From NCBI GenBank assembly GCA_900471605.1, contig UCEY01000079.1, positions 1-64,000 on the forward strand: a stretch of 64,000 bases of DNA. The letters run 5' to 3'. Shown in pieces: positions 62,209-64,000 of the stretch. Position numbers and translations under genes: made by a program. The stretch comes from Hyphomicrobiales bacterium (lineage in GTDB: Bacteria > Pseudomonadota > Alphaproteobacteria > Rhizobiales > Rhizobiaceae). The notes under the pieces are model-generated. The model did not search any database, was not told the DNA's origin, and saw only the letters and a list, made by a program, of their open reading frames with translations. Each line of letters begins with the position of its first letter. The stretch's first letter is position 1.

Positions 62209-62527
62209 AGACGCAAACAATCCCATTTTTGACCGCTTTTCGGGCATTTGCTCGGGAAACCGCGTATTCCGTCGGCTTGGAGAGTTTTTTTTAATCCTCC
62301 GTTAGATTTTGACTCCTATTTTCGGGGTCAGCGAAGTCAGCGGACCTTGACCTGTGGCCTTCGCGTCGTCGGCAGCCAAATCTGAGACGACCAGCTTTCC
62401 ATCTGAACTCCATCCCGTGTGTGGCCGCTTTTCGCTGCTTCCACGCAATAGCTCTATCAGCGACTGCCTCGGAAAGGCAGCGAACCAACCCGCACGTTTG
62501 GACGCGGCTTATTAGGAAGAAACACCG
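62209..62527. other. Intergenic, small hairpin before chemoreceptor gene
   Basis: 319 bp without a convincing gene. CTGCCT (62464-62469) and AGGCAG (62475-62480) could form a small hairpin in the 5' leader of the chemoreceptor mRNA. An 8-base T-run at 62286-62293 is present. AGGAAG lies just before the next start. Confidence 0.4.
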
Positions 62528-64000
62528 ATGTCACTCTCTCTCTTCAGACTTTCAGACACAGCCGCTGTCATGTCAGCGATGAACCGCTCGCAGGCGATTA
62601 TTGAATTCGATCTGCAAGGCAAAGTCCTGACCGCCAACACCAACTTCTGCGCGGTTCTCGGCTACGAGCTTTCAGAGATCGTTGGACACCATCACCGAAT
62701 GTTCGTTGACCCCGTCGAAGCCGGGTCGGCTGAATATCGGGTTTTCTGGGAACGCCTTGCCGCAGGACAATTCGAGCAGCGGCAATACAAGCGAATTGGG
62801 AAGGGCGGTCGCGAGGTCTGGATCGAGGCATCCTACAACCCGGTCTTGCGCGGCGGCAAACCATACAAGGTTGTGAAGTTTGCAACCGACATCACCGCCA
62901 CAAAGCTCAAGGCAGCAGAAGACGCCGGAAAAATCAATGCGCTTTCGAGGGCTCAGGCCGTCATCGAGTTCACGCCGTCCGGAGAAATCATTACCGCCAA
63001 CGAGAACTTCCTAACCGTGCTTGGGTACCGGCTGTCGGACATCGTGGGGAAGCATCACTCGATGTTTTGCGAGCCGGAACTCGTCAGGACGCCGGACTAC
63101 GGGCTCTTCTGGGATCGGCTTCGCAATGGAGAGTTCATGTCCGACGAGTTCACTCGGCTCGGACGCGGTGGCAAGAAGGTCTATATACAGGCATCCTACA
63201 ACCCGATCTTCGACATGAATGGCAAGGTTTTCAAAGTCGTGAAGTTTGCGACCGACGTGACCGGTCGGGTCGAAAATGTTCTGGCGCTCGCTAGCGGACT
63301 TCAACTGCTTTCGTCCGGGGACCTTTGCGCCGAGCTTCCCGCCTCGTTCATCCCGGCCCTCGAACCGTTGCGCGTCGATTTCAACCATGCCTCAGACAGG
63401 CTTCGCGATACGATGAAATCGATCCGACAGAACGCGCAGGCTATCGCCGCGGGCTCCTCGGAGATGAAATCAGCGGCGAACGATCTCGCCAAGAGAACAG
63501 AACAGCAGGCTGCCTCCGTCGAGGAAACCGCCGCTGCTCTGGAGGAGATAACTCAGACGGTTTCCGATTCAAGTCGGCGGGCAGACGAAGCGGGAAAGCT
63601 GGTAATTGCTGCTCGGTCTAACGCCGAGCAATCCGCCCATGTTGTGGCACGAGCGATTGACGCGATGGGAGCCATCGAAAAGTCCTCCCGTGAAATCGCA
63701 AACATCATCGGGGTCATTGACGACATCGCGTTCCAGACCAACCTCCTCGCGCTCAACGCGGGCGTCGAAGCCGCACGAGCGGGCGAAGCGGGCAAGGGGT
63801 TTGCGGTGGTCGCTCAGGAAGTGCGTGAACTTGCACAGCGCTCCGCCGCCGCGGCAAAGGAGATCAAGTCTCTGATCACCCTCTCGGGTGAGCAGGTAAA
63901 GACAGGGGTGACACTTGTCGACGAGACTGGGCAGGCCTTACGGCTCATCTCCACGCAAATCAAAGACATCGACGTCAATGTCGCGGCAATCGTAGAAGGC
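62528..64000 (+). CDS. Methyl-accepting chemotaxis protein with two PAS domains (partial)
   Basis: Chemotaxis transducer cut off by the window end. There is no membrane segment before the first domain, so it is a soluble receptor. Two tandem PAS domains: residues about 20-125 (SQAIIEFDLQGKVLTANTNF, VVKFATDITATK) and 140-245 (AQAVIEFTPSGEIITANENF, VVKFATDVTGRV), similar enough to be an internal duplication. The signalling domain follows, with QQAASVEETAAALEEITQTV and the hairpin tip DDIAFQTNLLALNAGVEAAR (position about 63720), which binds CheA and CheW. AGGAAG lies upstream of the ATG. Ligand may be oxygen or redox state, as for Aer-type PAS receptors. Confidence 0.92.
   Translation, partial: MSLSLFRLSDTAAVMSAMNRSQAIIEFDLQGKVLTANTNFCAVLGYELSEIVGHHHRMFVDPVEAGSAEYRVFWERLAAGQFEQRQYKRIGKGGREVWIEASYNPVLRGGKPYKVVKFATDITATKLKAAEDAGKINALSRAQAVIEFTPSGEIITANENFLTVLGYRLSDIVGKHHSMFCEPELVRTPDYGLFWDRLRNGEFMSDEFTRLGRGGKKVYIQASYNPIFDMNGKVFKVVKFATDVTGRVENVLALASGLQLLSSGDLCAELPASFIPALEPLRVDFNHASDRLRDTMKSIRQNAQAIAAGSSEMKSAANDLAKRTEQQAASVEETAAALEEITQTVSDSSRRADEAGKLVIAARSNAEQSAHVVARAIDAMGAIEKSSREIANIIGVIDDIAFQTNLLALNAGVEAARAGEAGKGFAVVAQEVRELAQRSAAAAKEIKSLITLSGEQVKTGVTLVDETGQALRLISTQIKDIDVNVAAIVEG

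Noticed and set aside
1..64000. CRISPR array, rRNA, tRNA or prophage genes
   Set aside because: No regularly spaced repeats, no rRNA or complete tRNA and no phage structural genes were found on reading both strands.

Overview
The window looks like a piece of an alphaproteobacterial genome, most likely Hyphomicrobiales/Rhizobiaceae (Rhizobium, Agrobacterium or Sinorhizobium relatives). I infer this from the high-GC codon use, the density of ABC and tripartite tricarboxylate (TTT) importers with their own regulators, a TPC-type heavy-metal P-type ATPase, a divergent FixK/FNR-like box, and a PruR-like pterin-binding gene beside a phosphorelay. No rRNA, tRNA, ribosomal protein or other core gene is visible, so this is probably an accessory region or a secondary replicon (inference).

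Layout. (1) 0.3-3.5 kb: a universal stress protein and a P1B ATPase are divergent around an FNR/FixK-like box; a remnant of an allophanate hydrolase C-terminal domain follows. (2) 3.9-22 kb: a catabolic island with two complete TTT uptake systems that converge on a perfect 15-bp-arm terminator at 12.0 kb. The left half holds an IclR regulator, aldo/keto reductase, NTF2-like protein, TctC-TctB-TctA, a beta-keto acid cleavage enzyme (BKACE) and a cupin protein. The right half, on the minus strand, holds a DUF6282 metallohydrolase, MDR oxidoreductase, HpcH aldolase, SDR, aldehyde dehydrogenase, TctB, TctA, NTF2-like protein and TctC, with a divergent IclR regulator and a 17-bp palindromic operator candidate. 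(3) 22.3-26.5 kb: a scrap heap of mobile DNA: a broken ISL3 transposase, an IS5-family element split by an IS110/IS1111-type element, a toxin-antitoxin locus with a frameshifted toxin, and an epoxide-hydrolase-like fragment.

(4) 26.5-32.2 kb: a hut-like operon (HutC-type GntR regulator, amino-acid binding protein, two permeases, ATPase, HAL-family lyase). The lyase lacks the Ala-Ser-Gly triad needed to make the MIO cofactor. (5) 32.5-57.2 kb: an island for sulfated compounds with four signal-less sulfatases, one formylglycine-generating enzyme that would activate them, two CUT1-type sugar importers, one SsuABC-type importer, two LysR regulators, one ROK regulator, a DUF4432 sugar-epimerase-like protein and a ClC chloride channel. 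The gene content points to import of intact sulfate esters followed by desulfation in the cytoplasm. (6) 57.3-61.1 kb: a pterin-binding PruR-like periplasmic protein, a hybrid histidine kinase with HPt domain, and an HD-GYP response regulator, which together look like a pterin-to-cyclic-di-GMP pathway. (7) 61.5-64 kb: a LuxR-type regulator and a soluble two-PAS chemotaxis transducer that runs off the window end.

Starts were chosen from visible Shine-Dalgarno sequences. Several genes use GTG or TTG starts. Long open frames lying opposite the real genes were treated as GC-driven shadows and left out.
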